DNA from: RGIG9060 sp052173655
GTDB lineage: Bacteria > Spirochaetota > Spirochaetia > Treponematales > Treponemataceae
Assembly (NCBI GenBank): GCA_052173655.1
Contig: JBQMYD010000007.1
Location: forward strand, 1 to 63,741
Length of the DNA stretch: 63,741 bases
Direction of reading: 5' to 3'
Under the pieces are notes generated by a model. The model did no database searches and had not been told where the DNA came from. It was given only the letters and a program-made list of their open reading frames with translations. How positions within the stretch are numbered: position 1 is the first letter of the stretch; every line of letters begins with the position of its first letter. The position numbers and the translations under genes are program-made. Below, one piece after another: positions 1 to 8,798 of the stretch.

Positions 1-162
1 GACGAAGTTGAAGAACTTGACGAAGTTGAAGAACTTGACGAAGTTGAAGAACTTGGTGAAATTGAAGATCTTGATGAAGTTGAAGATCTTGATGAAGTTG
101 AAGAACTTGATGAAGTTGAAGAACTTGATGAAGTTGAAGAACTTGGTAAAATTGAAGAAAAT
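1..162 (+). repeat. 18-bp tandem repeat encoding DEVEEL units
   Basis: Nine consecutive 18-base units are visible, with gacgaagttgaagaactt as the first. Units 1-3 are identical. Units 4 and 9 begin with ggt and carry att in place of gtt, and the others differ at one or two third positions. The period equals six codons, so changes in copy number keep the reading frame. The array touches the window edge, so its true length is unknown. Confidence 0.9.
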
Positions 163-633
163 AGAGATATTGAACCTATTAGTGATAATTATGAAAACTT
201 TTCACCAGAAAGTGAATGTTCTGTTTTTTCAGGAAAACCTTCCGAGAAGTTTGCCAATATTGATGATAAAAATACACAAATTGATCTAAGTGAACCGTTG
301 ATGTTTGGAGATCAAAATACTTTAAAACCGAAAATCGAAAAAACCGATATTGCAGAAAATAATATTGATTTTGAAATCGCATATATGGATTTTTCACAGC
401 TGGATGAAGATGCAGAATTAATTGAGTTGGAAGACTCGTTGGAATTTGTAGATTATTTTGATTTTCAATCTGACAAAATAGAAGAATTGAACGGTGTTGA
501 TAAAAGCGATTCTATCGTAGAAAATGAAGAAGGTATTTTTATTATTTCCAATGAATTAACATTTGAAAACAAAGATGATTTTCAAGTTGATAAAGACTTT
601 AAATCTCTTGTTGAAAGTGTCCTCTCAAAATAA
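1..633 (+). CDS. Acidic repeat protein, 3' end only (partial)
   Basis: An open frame (frame 1) runs from the first base of the window to the TAA at 631-633, giving 210 residues of a protein that begins upstream. Residues 1-54 are tandem six-residue units of the type DEVEEL. The rest is a low-complexity region rich in Asp, Glu, Asn and Ser with no membrane segment and no motif I recognise. The composition suggests a soluble, strongly negative, partly disordered or coiled-coil tail. A 93-residue reading in another frame over the repeat is only its shadow, because the repeat is open in several frames. Function unknown. The coding call rests on the long open frame, which extends through non-repetitive sequence to a stop followed by a small hairpin. 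Confidence 0.75.
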   Translation, partial: DEVEELDEVEELDEVEELGEIEDLDEVEDLDEVEELDEVEELDEVEELGKIEENRDIEPISDNYENFSPESECSVFSGKPSEKFANIDDKNTQIDLSEPLMFGDQNTLKPKIEKTDIAENNIDFEIAYMDFSQLDEDAELIELEDSLEFVDYFDFQSDKIEELNGVDKSDSIVENEEGIFIISNELTFENKDDFQVDKDFKSLVESVLSK

Positions 634-652
634 CAGTTTGCTGTTTTTTTTT
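632..652 (+). terminator. Short hairpin with T-run after the acidic repeat gene
   Basis: AACAG (632-636), loop TTTG, CTGTT (641-645), then a run of T to 652. The stem is only five base pairs, so this is a weak terminator candidate. It lies directly after the stop codon of the upstream gene and abuts the end of azlD on the other strand. Confidence 0.5.
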
Positions 653-980
653 ACCTTATAATGAGCTCTGTAATAAAAACTGATGCACAACAGCCTATCG
701 TAACTCTAAAAAGATTCCCGTCGACAAAAGCTATGATAATTCCTGCTATCAAGGCAGCTGCCCCTGAGTAAATGGAATTTGTGGCATAAATTATAGACGG
801 GAAAGTCATAACTGAAAGTGTTACATAGGGAACATAATATAAAAAAGAACGTACAAATTTATTTTTGATTTCTTTTTGAATAATCGTAAGAGGTAACATT
901 CTAATAATGTAAATTGTTATTGCAGCAATCAAAAGATATATTGCCAAATTGTCGGAAAATTTATCGGCTAATTGTGTCAT
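651..980 (-). CDS. azlD: AzlD-type branched-chain amino-acid exporter, small subunit
   Basis: A 109-residue protein that is almost entirely hydrophobic, with about four membrane helices. The size, the helix pattern and the RMLPL motif near residue 28 fit the AzlD family, the small partner of AzlC in export of branched-chain amino acids or analogues across the inner membrane. The start codon overlaps the end of azlC by four bases, the usual sign of translational coupling. The specific substrate cannot be read from sequence. Confidence 0.85.
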   Translation of the reverse strand: MTQLADKFSDNLAIYLLIAAITIYIIRMLPLTIIQKEIKNKFVRSFLYYVPYVTLSVMTFPSIIYATNSIYSGAAALIAGIIIAFVDGNLFRVTIGCCASVFITELIIR

Positions 981-1717
981 TCTTGTCTATCTTCCTTTAC
1001 CGGGAAAATTAGGGCGGCGATGCCCGATATTAATATTGTCAAAATTATAATTTTCATTCCATCGGAAATATTTAGTAAAACAGGAATTTTTGTAAAAGCA
1101 AAACTGAGTGCAAAAGACGTAAAAACAATTCCTGCAATAATTTTGTTTTTCTTTGCAGACGGAATTACAACTGCAAGAAACATTCCGTAGAGGGCAACGC
1201 TCATGGTACTTTCAAGTTGAACGGGAAGAAAGGAACCTATTGCTGCTCCTAAAAAAGTTCCTATAGTCCAAGCAGGACTTGAAAACGTTGTAGCTCCGTA
1301 GTTGTAATAGGGATTTAATTTTCCTTTTACGTTTGATGCTATTCCAAAAATTTCATCGGTGATGGAATATGATAAAAAAAAACGATGATGTAATTTTTCG
1401 CCTTCTTTAATTTTTTGACTGAGTGAACTTGACATTAAAAGATATCGAAGATTAACTACCAGAGTTGTAAAAAACATTTGAAGGTAACCGCCGCAACAGG
1501 CAATTACCGTAATAACTGCAAATTCACCTGCGCTTGCAAGCATTGTAAAGGACATAATAGCTGCCTGCCACGGTAATAAACCTGCCTTTCGTGATGCAAT
1601 TCCTAATGTGAACGATACTGCAAAATACCCCAAAGCAATAGGAATTCCGTCTTTGAGACCTTTTTTATACCAGTGTAGGTTTTCGTTTGTTTCAGTTTTT
1701 TTATGATTTTCGCTCAC
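977..1717 (-). CDS. azlC: AzlC-type branched-chain amino-acid exporter, large subunit
   Basis: A 246-residue integral membrane protein. The N-terminal GIPIALGYFAVSFTLGIASRK region with the following LLPWQAAIMS segment is typical of AzlC, which works with AzlD encoded immediately downstream (4-base overlap). I place the start at GTG 1717 rather than the in-frame GTG 1723. The latter directly abuts a -10 box (TAGAAT, 1729 down to 1724) whose -35 (TTGAAT, 1752-1747) is 17 bases away. Transcription would then start at or next to 1717, so the mRNA looks leaderless. No Shine-Dalgarno sequence is present for either start. Confidence 0.88.
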   Translation of the reverse strand: MSENHKKTETNENLHWYKKGLKDGIPIALGYFAVSFTLGIASRKAGLLPWQAAIMSFTMLASAGEFAVITVIACCGGYLQMFFTTLVVNLRYLLMSSSLSQKIKEGEKLHHRFFLSYSITDEIFGIASNVKGKLNPYYNYGATTFSSPAWTIGTFLGAAIGSFLPVQLESTMSVALYGMFLAVVIPSAKKNKIIAGIVFTSFALSFAFTKIPVLLNISDGMKIIILTILISGIAALIFPVKEDRQE

Positions 1718-1723
1718 CGGCAC

Positions 1724-1752
1724 ATTCTACACAAATAGCAAAATTTATTCAA
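1724..1752 (-). promoter_or_regulatory. azlC promoter, leaderless type
   Basis: On the minus strand TTGAAT (1752-1747), a 17-base spacer and TAGAAT (1729-1724). The -10 box ends six bases before GTG 1717, leaving no room for a ribosome binding site. Confidence 0.65.
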
Positions 1753-1992
1753 TTTTTTTATTTTTGAAAAACTTAGTGTTTGAATTTCTAATAATACTAA
1801 GTTTGATGACGATTTTGGATTTTGGGTTGCCAAATAACAACAATTTAAACATCTATGCAAAAAAAACTTGTCATAAATGTAGTTTTTTATTATTTTTATA
1901 CAATAAAGGTTTATCTTCGGTGTTCTTTGCAATTTTAAAATTACTGCAATTATCGAAGTTAAGTGAACGTTTTTTTTAAGGCGGATACAGGG

Positions 1993-2964
1993 ATGATAGA
2001 ACTTGAAAATGTCAGCCGCTCTTTTGGGACTTTTAAAGCCGTAAATTCAATAAATTTTTCCATAAAAACAGGAGAAATAGTAGGGCTTTTAGGACCGAAC
2101 GGAGCGGGAAAAACAACTACAATGAGAATGATTACCGGCTTCATTGAGCAAGATTCCGGAATTATAAAAATAGACGGAGTTGATATCCGTGAAAATCCAA
2201 AGCAGGCAAAACGCAAAATAGGTTACATGAGCGAAAGTGCTCCTCTTTACGGCGAGATGATCGTTGCCGACTACCTTGATTATTGTGCAAAGATGCAAAA
2301 TGTAGAAGGAAAAGAGCGTATTCCGTATCTTGCAAAAGTTTGCGGTCTTGAAGATGTCATGCATAAAAATATAAGTGAGCTTAGCCGTGGATACAAGCAA
2401 AGGGTAGGGCTTGCTCATGCTCTTATGAATGATCCTGAAATTCTTATTCTTGATGAACCTACAAGCGGTCTTGATCCTAACCAAATAATGGAAGTGCGTT
2501 CCCTTATAAAACAAATAGGAAAAACAAGAACTGTTATAGTTTCAACTCATATTTTAAGTGAAGTCGAAATGATTTGCGATCGTGTAATTATTATTTCAAA
2601 AGGAAATATCGTTGCCGACAGCCTGACAGAAGAACTTCGTTCTCGTTACGGTCAAAAACTTTCAATTTTTGTAGAAGTTAACGGATGTACTGAAGAAGAT
2701 CTTGAAAAAGCTTTAAAATCGGTTGAAGGTGTAGAAAGTATTTCTTTTGTAGATCTTTACTCAGATGATTCTTATCAAAATATGCAAGCAATTGCTGTAG
2801 AAAAAAAGAGCGTTGCTGTAAGGGTAACGTTAAATTCTAACAAAGAAATCAGGCCGGAAATTGCTTGTGCCGTAATCGGTAAAAAATGGAATTTACTTTC
2901 TCTTTATGTTGAAACAAACACATTGGAAGACGTATTTAAATCTCTTACAACAGGAGGCGAATAA
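1993..2964 (+). CDS. ABC transporter ATP-binding protein, GldA-like
   Basis: A 323-residue ATPase of an ABC exporter. It shows Walker A (GPNGAGKTT), the signature LSRGYKQRVG (LSGGQ position), Walker B (ILILDEPTSGLDP) and the H-loop STHILSEVE, followed by an approximately 100-residue C-terminal extension as in GldA-type ATPases. The next genes encode an ABC-2 permease and a GldG-like protein, the partners known from gliding-type ABC systems. A GTG at 1963 would add ten residues. I prefer ATG 1993 because it starts the conserved fold (MIELENVSRSFG) and AAGG lies about eleven bases upstream. The stop overlaps the next start (TAATG). Confidence 0.9.
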   Translation: MIELENVSRSFGTFKAVNSINFSIKTGEIVGLLGPNGAGKTTTMRMITGFIEQDSGIIKIDGVDIRENPKQAKRKIGYMSESAPLYGEMIVADYLDYCAKMQNVEGKERIPYLAKVCGLEDVMHKNISELSRGYKQRVGLAHALMNDPEILILDEPTSGLDPNQIMEVRSLIKQIGKTRTVIVSTHILSEVEMICDRVIIISKGNIVADSLTEELRSRYGQKLSIFVEVNGCTEEDLEKALKSVEGVESISFVDLYSDDSYQNMQAIAVEKKSVAVRVTLNSNKEIRPEIACAVIGKKWNLLSLYVETNTLEDVFKSLTTGGE

Positions 2965-3725
2965 TGAAAAGTGATCTGAAAAACTGTGAAAAAACTGAAA
3001 ACAGAGAAAAAAAATATAACCCTATTTTTGTGCTTATGCTCAGAGAGCTTAATTCGTATTTTTCAAGCCCGGTTGCCTATATTGTTATCACTCTTTTTTT
3101 ACTGGTTTCCGGATTCTTGTTGTTTAATATTTTTTTTATAGCAAATCGTGCTGAACTTCGTCAGTTTTTTACTCTTTTGCCGATTTCATTTGCACTTTTT
3201 ATTCCTGCTTTAACGATGAGGCTTTTTTCGGAAGAACAGAGCAAAGGGACTATCGAAACTCTTATGACTCTCCCGGTTTGTTCATTTGAAGTTGTCATGG
3301 GAAAATATCTTGCGGTGTTGCTATCTTCTTTGGCGATGCTTGTTCCAACATTCATTTATGCAATTACGGCAGGATGTTTCGGTTCTATGGATTTCGGACC
3401 GCTCTTTTGCGGATATTTGGGATCGATTTTTCTTGCTGCAACTTTTTGTGCAATAGGAATTTTTGCTTCTTCAATTACCAAAAATCAGATAGTTGCATTT
3501 TTTTCTGCATTCGGAATTTGCATAGTACTTGCTTTGATTGACAAATTTTTAATTTTTATGCCTTCTTCGGTTGTAAATTTCTTTCAATTTATTTCTGCCG
3601 GATATCATTTTCAGTCTATTGCTAGAGGAATTATAGACAGCAGGGATTTAATTTATTTTATTTCAGTTGGTGTGCTTTTTGTTAGTGCAACAATAAAAAT
3701 CCTTGAAAACAAGCGTCGCTCGTAA
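2964..3725 (+). CDS. ABC-2 type permease, GldF-like
   Basis: A 253-residue membrane protein with six predicted helices. It carries the region typical of GldF/NosY-like permeases: an N-terminal cytoplasmic stretch, then LRELNSYFSSPVAYIV and later RLFSEEQSKGTIETLMTLP, which forms the coupling to the ATPase. It overlaps the ATPase gene by one base and is followed 17 bases later by the GldG-like gene, so the three form an operon and most likely one complex. The substrate is not known for this family. Confidence 0.88.
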   Translation: MKSDLKNCEKTENREKKYNPIFVLMLRELNSYFSSPVAYIVITLFLLVSGFLLFNIFFIANRAELRQFFTLLPISFALFIPALTMRLFSEEQSKGTIETLMTLPVCSFEVVMGKYLAVLLSSLAMLVPTFIYAITAGCFGSMDFGPLFCGYLGSIFLAATFCAIGIFASSITKNQIVAFFSAFGICIVLALIDKFLIFMPSSVVNFFQFISAGYHFQSIARGIIDSRDLIYFISVGVLFVSATIKILENKRRS

Positions 3726-3742
3726 GGCAAAAGGAGATTTAA

Positions 3743-5890
3743 GTGAAAAATTTTATTCAGTGGTTAAAAAGCCCTAAAAGCGATTTTATTTTGTTAATAA
3801 TTGCACTGGTTCTTTTGAATCTTGTTTGTATTAAAGCCTTTTTTCGCTGGGATCTAACAGGGCCTCGCTCATACTCCCTTTCAAAAACTTCAAGACAAAT
3901 TGTAAAGACTTTAGAAGAACCGTTGGCAATAAAAGTTTTTTTTAGTTCTAATCTGCCTTCTCCTTACAATTCTGTAGAACAATACTTGAATGATCTACTG
4001 GTTGAATATAAGGGAAGTGCCAATAAAAATTTCAGTTATGAATTTTTTAACATGGAAAAAGATGAAAATATGGAAATTGCATCTCAATATGGGATCAAAC
4101 AGCAGCAAATTCAAGAAATAAAAGATAATGAAGTCGGATTTAAAAATGTTTATATGGGAATGGCTTTTATTTATGGTGATGCTATTGAGATTATGGACGG
4201 AATTACCGATTCAAGCGGGCTTGAATACAAGATTACTACCAAACTCGGTTCAATGATAAATAAAACCGGAAATCTTGCAGGGCTTAAAGGCAAAGTGAAT
4301 TTAACTTTATATGCTACAAAAACTTTGGAAAATTTTGGAATTGCAGGTTTTAGCAAACTTGAAAGCATTATAGAACAAAGTGTTGAGCAAGTGAATAAAA
4401 AGAATTTGAATAAAGTATTATTTCAAACAGTAGATCCAAGTCAGGAACAAATCGATGTCTTGATCGAAAAATATGGAATTGAACCTATTTCTTGGGAGGA
4501 CAACAATGCTGTTTTGGAAAATAATAAAAACGGCAGAGGCGTTATTTGCTGTGTTATAGAGTATGAACAAAATTTTAAGATTTTACCTGTGCGCTTAAGT
4601 CGAGGATTTTTTGGAGGTTATGCGATAGCAGGACTTGAAAATTTTGAAGAAGTAATTTCAGATAGTCTTGCAAACCTTTTATGCCGATCCGATAAAATTG
4701 GATATCTTTCAGGATTCGGGACACAAAGTTTAAAAACTGCAAGGGGTGAGAGTTCAAATTTTGCTTTGTTGATTGATGACAAATATGAATTTGTAGAACT
4801 GGATTTAACAAAAGAAGAAATTCCGCAATACGTAAATCAAATCGTAATCAACGGTCCTAAACAAAAAATAGATCAGGAAGTTTTTTACAAATTGGATCAG
4901 TTTTTGATGAAAGGCGGAAGTCTTACGGTTTTTGCAGACAGTTTTGAGGAAGTTCCCCCTCAAAATCAATATAGCTTGCCGGTTTACAGCAGTGTAGACA
5001 GCGGTTTGGATGAATTTCTTGCAAAATACGGAATTGAAATTAACAAAAATGTTATCCTTGATAAAAATTGTTATAAACAAAGTCAATCCGGATATGGCGA
5101 AATTCGTTTTTATTATGTTCCGGTTTTGGATTCAAGCTGCATGAATCAAAAAAATCCTATAAGCAAAAATCTTGCCTATGTTTTTATGTGTCAAAACAGT
5201 TCTATTAGTTTTACCCAACCGGAAGGATCTTCTCTAAAATCAACGGTTCTTGCAAAAAGTTCCGGTAAAGCATGGGAAATGAAAGATAATATAATACTTC
5301 ATCCTATGTACATAACAGAAGCTGAAGATGATTTGAAAACCGACTTTAATCTTGCCTATCTAATTGAGGGAAAATTTACAAGTCAATACAAAGAAAATGA
5401 TAGTACTGAAAAAAAATCAACTTCCGGAATTATAAAAACAGGAACTTCTACTCATCTTGCAAAAGGAATTCAAAGTGGAAAAATTTTTGTTGTTGGAAGT
5501 TCTATTATTACAACTTCAATGATTCTTGATGAAAGTGGTTCAACTCCGATAGCGATTTTTTTAAGAAATGTTTTGGATTATATGAGCGGCAATGCAGATT
5601 TGTGCAATATGCGTTCAAAAGGTCTTTCATTGAATACTCTAAAAATTTCAGGTATTGCCTCTGTTCGTGTTGCAAAAATAATTAATGAATATGTAGTACC
5701 TTTGCTTGTGATTATCTTGGGAATTATCATTTGGCGTATGCGGATAAAACGACGAAAGAAAATTTTGAAAGCCTATTCATTACATGGCGGAAATGACCAG
5801 AGAGAAACATTGGCACTTGAAAAGTATGCTACAAAAAACAAAGATGAAAATAAAAAGAAAACAGTAATGGAGGCAAAAAATGAAAATTAG
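3743..5890 (+). CDS. GldG-like ABC transporter auxiliary protein
   Basis: A 715-residue protein with one membrane helix at residues 17-35, a large extracytoplasmic body and a second helix near residues 650-670 followed by a basic, Lys-rich cytoplasmic tail. This is the plan of the GldG/ABC-auxiliary family (PF09822-type). The N-terminal DLTGPRSYSLSKTSRQIVKTL stretch is a family hallmark. The start is GTG 3743, supported by AAGGAG six to seven bases upstream. It forms an operon with the ATPase and permease, and its last eleven bases overlap the next gene. The role is probably ligand handling outside the inner membrane. No evidence here says the cell glides. Confidence 0.85.
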   Translation: MKNFIQWLKSPKSDFILLIIALVLLNLVCIKAFFRWDLTGPRSYSLSKTSRQIVKTLEEPLAIKVFFSSNLPSPYNSVEQYLNDLLVEYKGSANKNFSYEFFNMEKDENMEIASQYGIKQQQIQEIKDNEVGFKNVYMGMAFIYGDAIEIMDGITDSSGLEYKITTKLGSMINKTGNLAGLKGKVNLTLYATKTLENFGIAGFSKLESIIEQSVEQVNKKNLNKVLFQTVDPSQEQIDVLIEKYGIEPISWEDNNAVLENNKNGRGVICCVIEYEQNFKILPVRLSRGFFGGYAIAGLENFEEVISDSLANLLCRSDKIGYLSGFGTQSLKTARGESSNFALLIDDKYEFVELDLTKEEIPQYVNQIVINGPKQKIDQEVFYKLDQFLMKGGSLTVFADSFEEVPPQNQYSLPVYSSVDSGLDEFLAKYGIEINKNVILDKNCYKQSQSGYGEIRFYYVPVLDSSCMNQKNPISKNLAYVFMCQNSSISFTQPEGSSLKSTVLAKSSGKAWEMKDNIILHPMYITEAEDDLKTDFNLAYLIEGKFTSQYKENDSTEKKSTSGIIKTGTSTHLAKGIQSGKIFVVGSSIITTSMILDESGSTPIAIFLRNVLDYMSGNADLCNMRSKGLSLNTLKISGIASVRVAKIINEYVVPLLVIILGIIIWRMRIKRRKKILKAYSLHGGNDQRETLALEKYATKNKDENKKKTVMEAKNEN

Positions 5891-6443
5891 TTCAAAAATA
5901 CAAACTTTCGGATTACGAAAAATAATTTTGCTTTCAAGTATTTTGATTTTAGCGATTATATTTGTTTGTCAATTTTTTGTAGGCGGAGCAAATGACGGAT
6001 ATAAACTTACCCTAAAAAACGGTGTGGATTCTATAACAATACAAAATGGAACTTCAACGCCGATAACTCTTATAAATTCTGCCGGAAATTGGATTTTAAA
6101 AAATGCAGACATTAATCCGGAAGAAGAAAATGTTGTAATTTTAGCAAATGCAGAATATGTAAAACAAATGACTAATTTTATTTCAAAAATTGATGTAATC
6201 GGAAGTGTAAGTAAGAACGGTAATGAAGATACGTTTGGATTTGGAGAAAATTCTTCTCTTTTTGTTTTTGCAAAAAAAGACGGAAAACTTGTTCGCAGTT
6301 TTGAATTAGGTAAAAACTCAATTTCAACTCAGCAAGTTTATGCACGTTTGGATGGGTCAAAAGAAGTTGTGCTTTTAGGTGGAAATCCAAAATATATTTT
6401 TGATAAAACTTTTGAGCAATTAAAGGCACAAATAACAGAATAA
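5880..6443 (+). CDS. DUF4340-like periplasmic protein, short form
   Basis: A 187-residue protein with an N-terminal membrane anchor (about residues 13-33) and a single extracytoplasmic domain. The segment on TPITLINSAGNWIL and the LVRSFELGKNS/QQVYARLDGSKEVVLL stretch resemble the DUF4340 domain often encoded after GldG-like genes. Known members are usually longer, so this one appears to have only one copy of the repeat unit. ATG 5880 lies inside the GldG-like gene (11-base overlap), with GGAGG eight bases upstream. It is probably the fourth part of the ABC complex. Confidence 0.7.
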   Translation: MKISSKIQTFGLRKIILLSSILILAIIFVCQFFVGGANDGYKLTLKNGVDSITIQNGTSTPITLINSAGNWILKNADINPEEENVVILANAEYVKQMTNFISKIDVIGSVSKNGNEDTFGFGENSSLFVFAKKDGKLVRSFELGKNSISTQQVYARLDGSKEVVLLGGNPKYIFDKTFEQLKAQITE

Positions 6444-6456
6444 GGGAGTATACTAT

Positions 6457-7203
6457 ATGGAATATACAAATTCGGCATCGGTATCAATTTTCGAACCGAC
6501 ACAAATCGAAAAAAATCGTTTTTTAAGTAAAACCTATTTTTGGATGGCACTTGCACTTTTTATCAGTGCTGTTACCGCTTATGTTTCTGCAACAACTCCT
6601 GCTTTATTAAATTTCATTTTAGGATCAGGTGGCAGAGCAAGAGGTTTTCCTACCGGACTTATTTTTTTGTGTATCATAGAACTTGCTTTGGTATTTTTTC
6701 TTTCTACAAGAATTCGTACAATGTCGGTAACTTCTGCAATATCGGTTTTTCTAATTTATGCACTGGTAAATGGCATGACCTTATCGTTTGTATTTTTGTT
6801 TTTTTCAATTTCGTCTATTGCTTATTGTTTTGTTGCAGCTTCTGCCATGTTTTTCATTATGGCAATTTTTGGTGCAGTAACAAAACGCAATCTTTCAAGC
6901 TGGGGATATTACCTTACAATGGCTCTAATAGGTGTTATCATCGTAAGTTTTTTGCAGTTTATAATTTTTCGTATAACAAAAACTCCTCTTGTTATGTTTG
7001 ATTTACTTATAAATTTTGCTGTTATTGTGATATTTGCAGGATTAACGGCATATGATAATCAAAAAATCATGAAAGCCGCGGAGCATGCCGATTCAAGTGA
7101 TGCTTATCGAAAACTTGCAGTATACGGAGCCTTGCAACTTTATCTTGATTTTATTAATATCTTTCTAAGATTATTAAGAATTTTTGGACGCAGCAAAAAT
7201 TAG
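6457..7203 (+). CDS. Bax inhibitor-1/YccA-family membrane protein
   Basis: A 248-residue protein with about seven membrane helices. The pattern of short helices, the GRARGFP loop, the central NGMTLSF motif and the C-terminal GLTAYDNQKIMK followed by ALQLYLDFINIFLRLLRIFGR are diagnostic for the BI-1/YccA/YbhL family. The members are pH-sensitive calcium leak channels or protease modulators, and the exact role in spirochaetes is not established. GGGAG eight bases upstream supports ATG 6457. It follows the ABC operon by 13 bases and may be co-transcribed. Confidence 0.92.
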   Translation: MEYTNSASVSIFEPTQIEKNRFLSKTYFWMALALFISAVTAYVSATTPALLNFILGSGGRARGFPTGLIFLCIIELALVFFLSTRIRTMSVTSAISVFLIYALVNGMTLSFVFLFFSISSIAYCFVAASAMFFIMAIFGAVTKRNLSSWGYYLTMALIGVIIVSFLQFIIFRITKTPLVMFDLLINFAVIVIFAGLTAYDNQKIMKAAEHADSSDAYRKLAVYGALQLYLDFINIFLRLLRIFGRSKN

Positions 7204-7259
7204 TTGAAATTTATTTAAAAAATATTACGATAGATAAATCCTAACTGTTCGAGGTTTTT

Positions 7260-7718
7260 ATGGTACCAGATGGTTTTAGTCAACAGGGCTCTTCCTATAT
7301 AAAATGGGATCCTAAGTTTGAGATAGGAATTCAGATTATAGATGAACAACATAAAATGCTTGTGCACCTTTGCTCTGAGCTGTATAACGCTATAATGGCG
7401 AATGGAAACGGAAATGAGAATTGGCAAAAATCTCTTTCTTCCACTTTGAAAACATGTGTGAATTATGTTCAAGTTCATTTTTCTACAGAAGAAAGATTGA
7501 TGAAGGCTTCAGGATACAAAAATTTTGAAGAACATAAAAAACAGCATGAAGAATTTACAAGAAAAGTATTGCAGACGGCGTCTACCTATGAGCAATGGCA
7601 TATAAATGATGCATTTAACTTTGTACGTTTTTTGTATGATTGGATTTTATCGCACGTGGCTTTAAGCGATAAGCACTACAAAAATTGCATTATCGAATAT
7701 TTACTTTCACACAATTGA
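7260..7718 (+). CDS. Bacteriohemerythrin
   Basis: A 152-residue four-helix di-iron protein that binds oxygen. The ligand pattern is visible in order: IIDEQHKML, HFSTEERLM, EEHKKQHEEF and LSHVALSDKHY. The length is usual for a single-domain bacteriohemerythrin. In anaerobic spirochaetes such proteins are thought to sense or buffer oxygen. It is a stand-alone gene with a GAGGT site just before ATG 7260. Confidence 0.93.
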   Translation: MVPDGFSQQGSSYIKWDPKFEIGIQIIDEQHKMLVHLCSELYNAIMANGNGNENWQKSLSSTLKTCVNYVQVHFSTEERLMKASGYKNFEEHKKQHEEFTRKVLQTASTYEQWHINDAFNFVRFLYDWILSHVALSDKHYKNCIIEYLLSHN

Positions 7719-7744
7719 CGTAAACCTGATATATAAAATATAAT
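7715..7744 (+). promoter_or_regulatory. Bactofilin promoter, leaderless type
   Basis: TTGACG (7715-7720), an 18-base spacer and a perfect TATAAT (7739-7744). Only six bases (caaatc) separate the -10 box from ATG 7751, and there is no Shine-Dalgarno sequence. Confidence 0.75.
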
Positions 7745-7750
7745 CAAATC

Positions 7751-8128
7751 ATGTTTGAAACTAGAGATGCGGATTTTTTTGAATTGGAAGGTGAAGATTT
7801 TGATACTGTTCTTGCAGATGATATTTCTTTTAGAGGGACTGTAAAATTTTCAAAGCCTTTTATGATTTGCGGTTGCATTACCGGAACTATCGATGCTACC
7901 AGCGATCTTTTTATAGACAATAGTGCTGTAATTTGTGCAAATATTACAGCAAGTCGTGTTCTTATAAGAGGTAGGGTAGAAGGAAATATTACTGCCCAAA
8001 AAATGGTTTTTGTGGCAAATGGAGGTTCCGTACTCGGCGATATTACTGCCGAACAGGTTATTCTTGAGCAAGGCTGTTTGTTTACCGGTAGATGCAATAT
8101 GACAAAACAAAAGTATACGGGTAAATAA
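7751..8128 (+). CDS. Bactofilin (polymer-forming cytoskeletal protein)
   Basis: A 125-residue protein whose centre (about residues 25-115) has the glycine- and valine-spaced beta-helix pattern of bactofilins: ISFRGTVKFSKPFMICGCITG, then ATSDLFIDNSAVICANITA, then VEGNITAQK and GGSVLGDITAEQVIL. Bactofilins polymerise without nucleotide and organise cell-wall or cell-shape enzymes. It starts a two-gene unit with the TPR protein (stop/start TAATG). The start ATG 7751 lies seven bases downstream of a strong -10 box. Confidence 0.9.
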   Translation: MFETRDADFFELEGEDFDTVLADDISFRGTVKFSKPFMICGCITGTIDATSDLFIDNSAVICANITASRVLIRGRVEGNITAQKMVFVANGGSVLGDITAEQVILEQGCLFTGRCNMTKQKYTGK

Positions 8129-8781
8129 TGAAGATTTTTAGCTGTCGAAGATGTTTTTGTAAAAACTCATTTTTTTTAGTATTTTTTTTGTTGTTTGTGT
8201 TCCCTATATTGTGTTTTTCTCAAGAAAAAAAAGATGCCTTAAAACTTTATCGTATGGGTAATTACTCTGAAGCTGTTACGGTTTGTGAAGGTGAAATTGA
8301 AAAAAATCAAAATAATATAGATTCCTATGTAGTTATGTGCTGGGCTCTTGTTGCAAATAAGCAGTATTCCGAGTCTGAAATTTGGGCTGCAAAGGCTATA
8401 AGTATTTCTCCGTATGATCAGCGTGTAATTGAAGTTCTTGCTGAAGCAAAATATTTTCAAGGTAAAAACGATGAGGCATTATCTCTTTTTCAAAATTATA
8501 TAGGTATTGTACAAACAGGTGGAAGTAGAAGCGGAGATGTTTATTACTACATGGGTGAAATATATATTCGTAAGGGAAAATTTCAACATGCGGATATAGC
8601 TTTTTCTCAGGCGGTAAAAACAGAACCCCTAAATGATATTTGGTGGACAAGGCTTGGATATGCCCGTGAAATGACAAAGAATTATAGGCTTGCAGCTCTT
8701 GCTTATGAACGGGCTCTTACCATAAATGCTCAAAATTCGGAAGCAAAAAAAGGACTTGCTCGGGTTACGGATAGAATATAG
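8128..8781 (+). CDS. Exported TPR-repeat protein
   Basis: A 217-residue protein with a basic N-terminus and hydrophobic segment (about residues 14-30) ending at CFSQ, a likely cleaved signal peptide. The mature part carries about five tetratricopeptide repeats, with the A-x-x-x-x-G-x-Y/F pattern best seen in ALKLYRMGNYSEAV and ALSLFQNYIG, and in the last repeats, NDIWWTRLGYAREM and ALAYERALTI. It is likely a periplasmic scaffold. It overlaps the bactofilin stop by one base, so the two are translated together and may act together at the envelope. Confidence 0.82.
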   Translation: MKIFSCRRCFCKNSFFLVFFLLFVFPILCFSQEKKDALKLYRMGNYSEAVTVCEGEIEKNQNNIDSYVVMCWALVANKQYSESEIWAAKAISISPYDQRVIEVLAEAKYFQGKNDEALSLFQNYIGIVQTGGSRSGDVYYYMGEIYIRKGKFQHADIAFSQAVKTEPLNDIWWTRLGYAREMTKNYRLAALAYERALTINAQNSEAKKGLARVTDRI

Positions 8782-8798
8782 CCGTAAAAATTACACAG

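Noticed and set aside
1..162. Tandem repeats as a CRISPR array
   Set aside because: The units are contiguous 18-mers without spacers and are codon-phased inside a gene.
8..289. A 93-residue Lys/Leu-rich frame over the tandem repeat
   Set aside because: It is an out-of-frame reading of the 18-bp repeat. The frame-1 reading continues through non-repetitive sequence to 633 and is the better gene.
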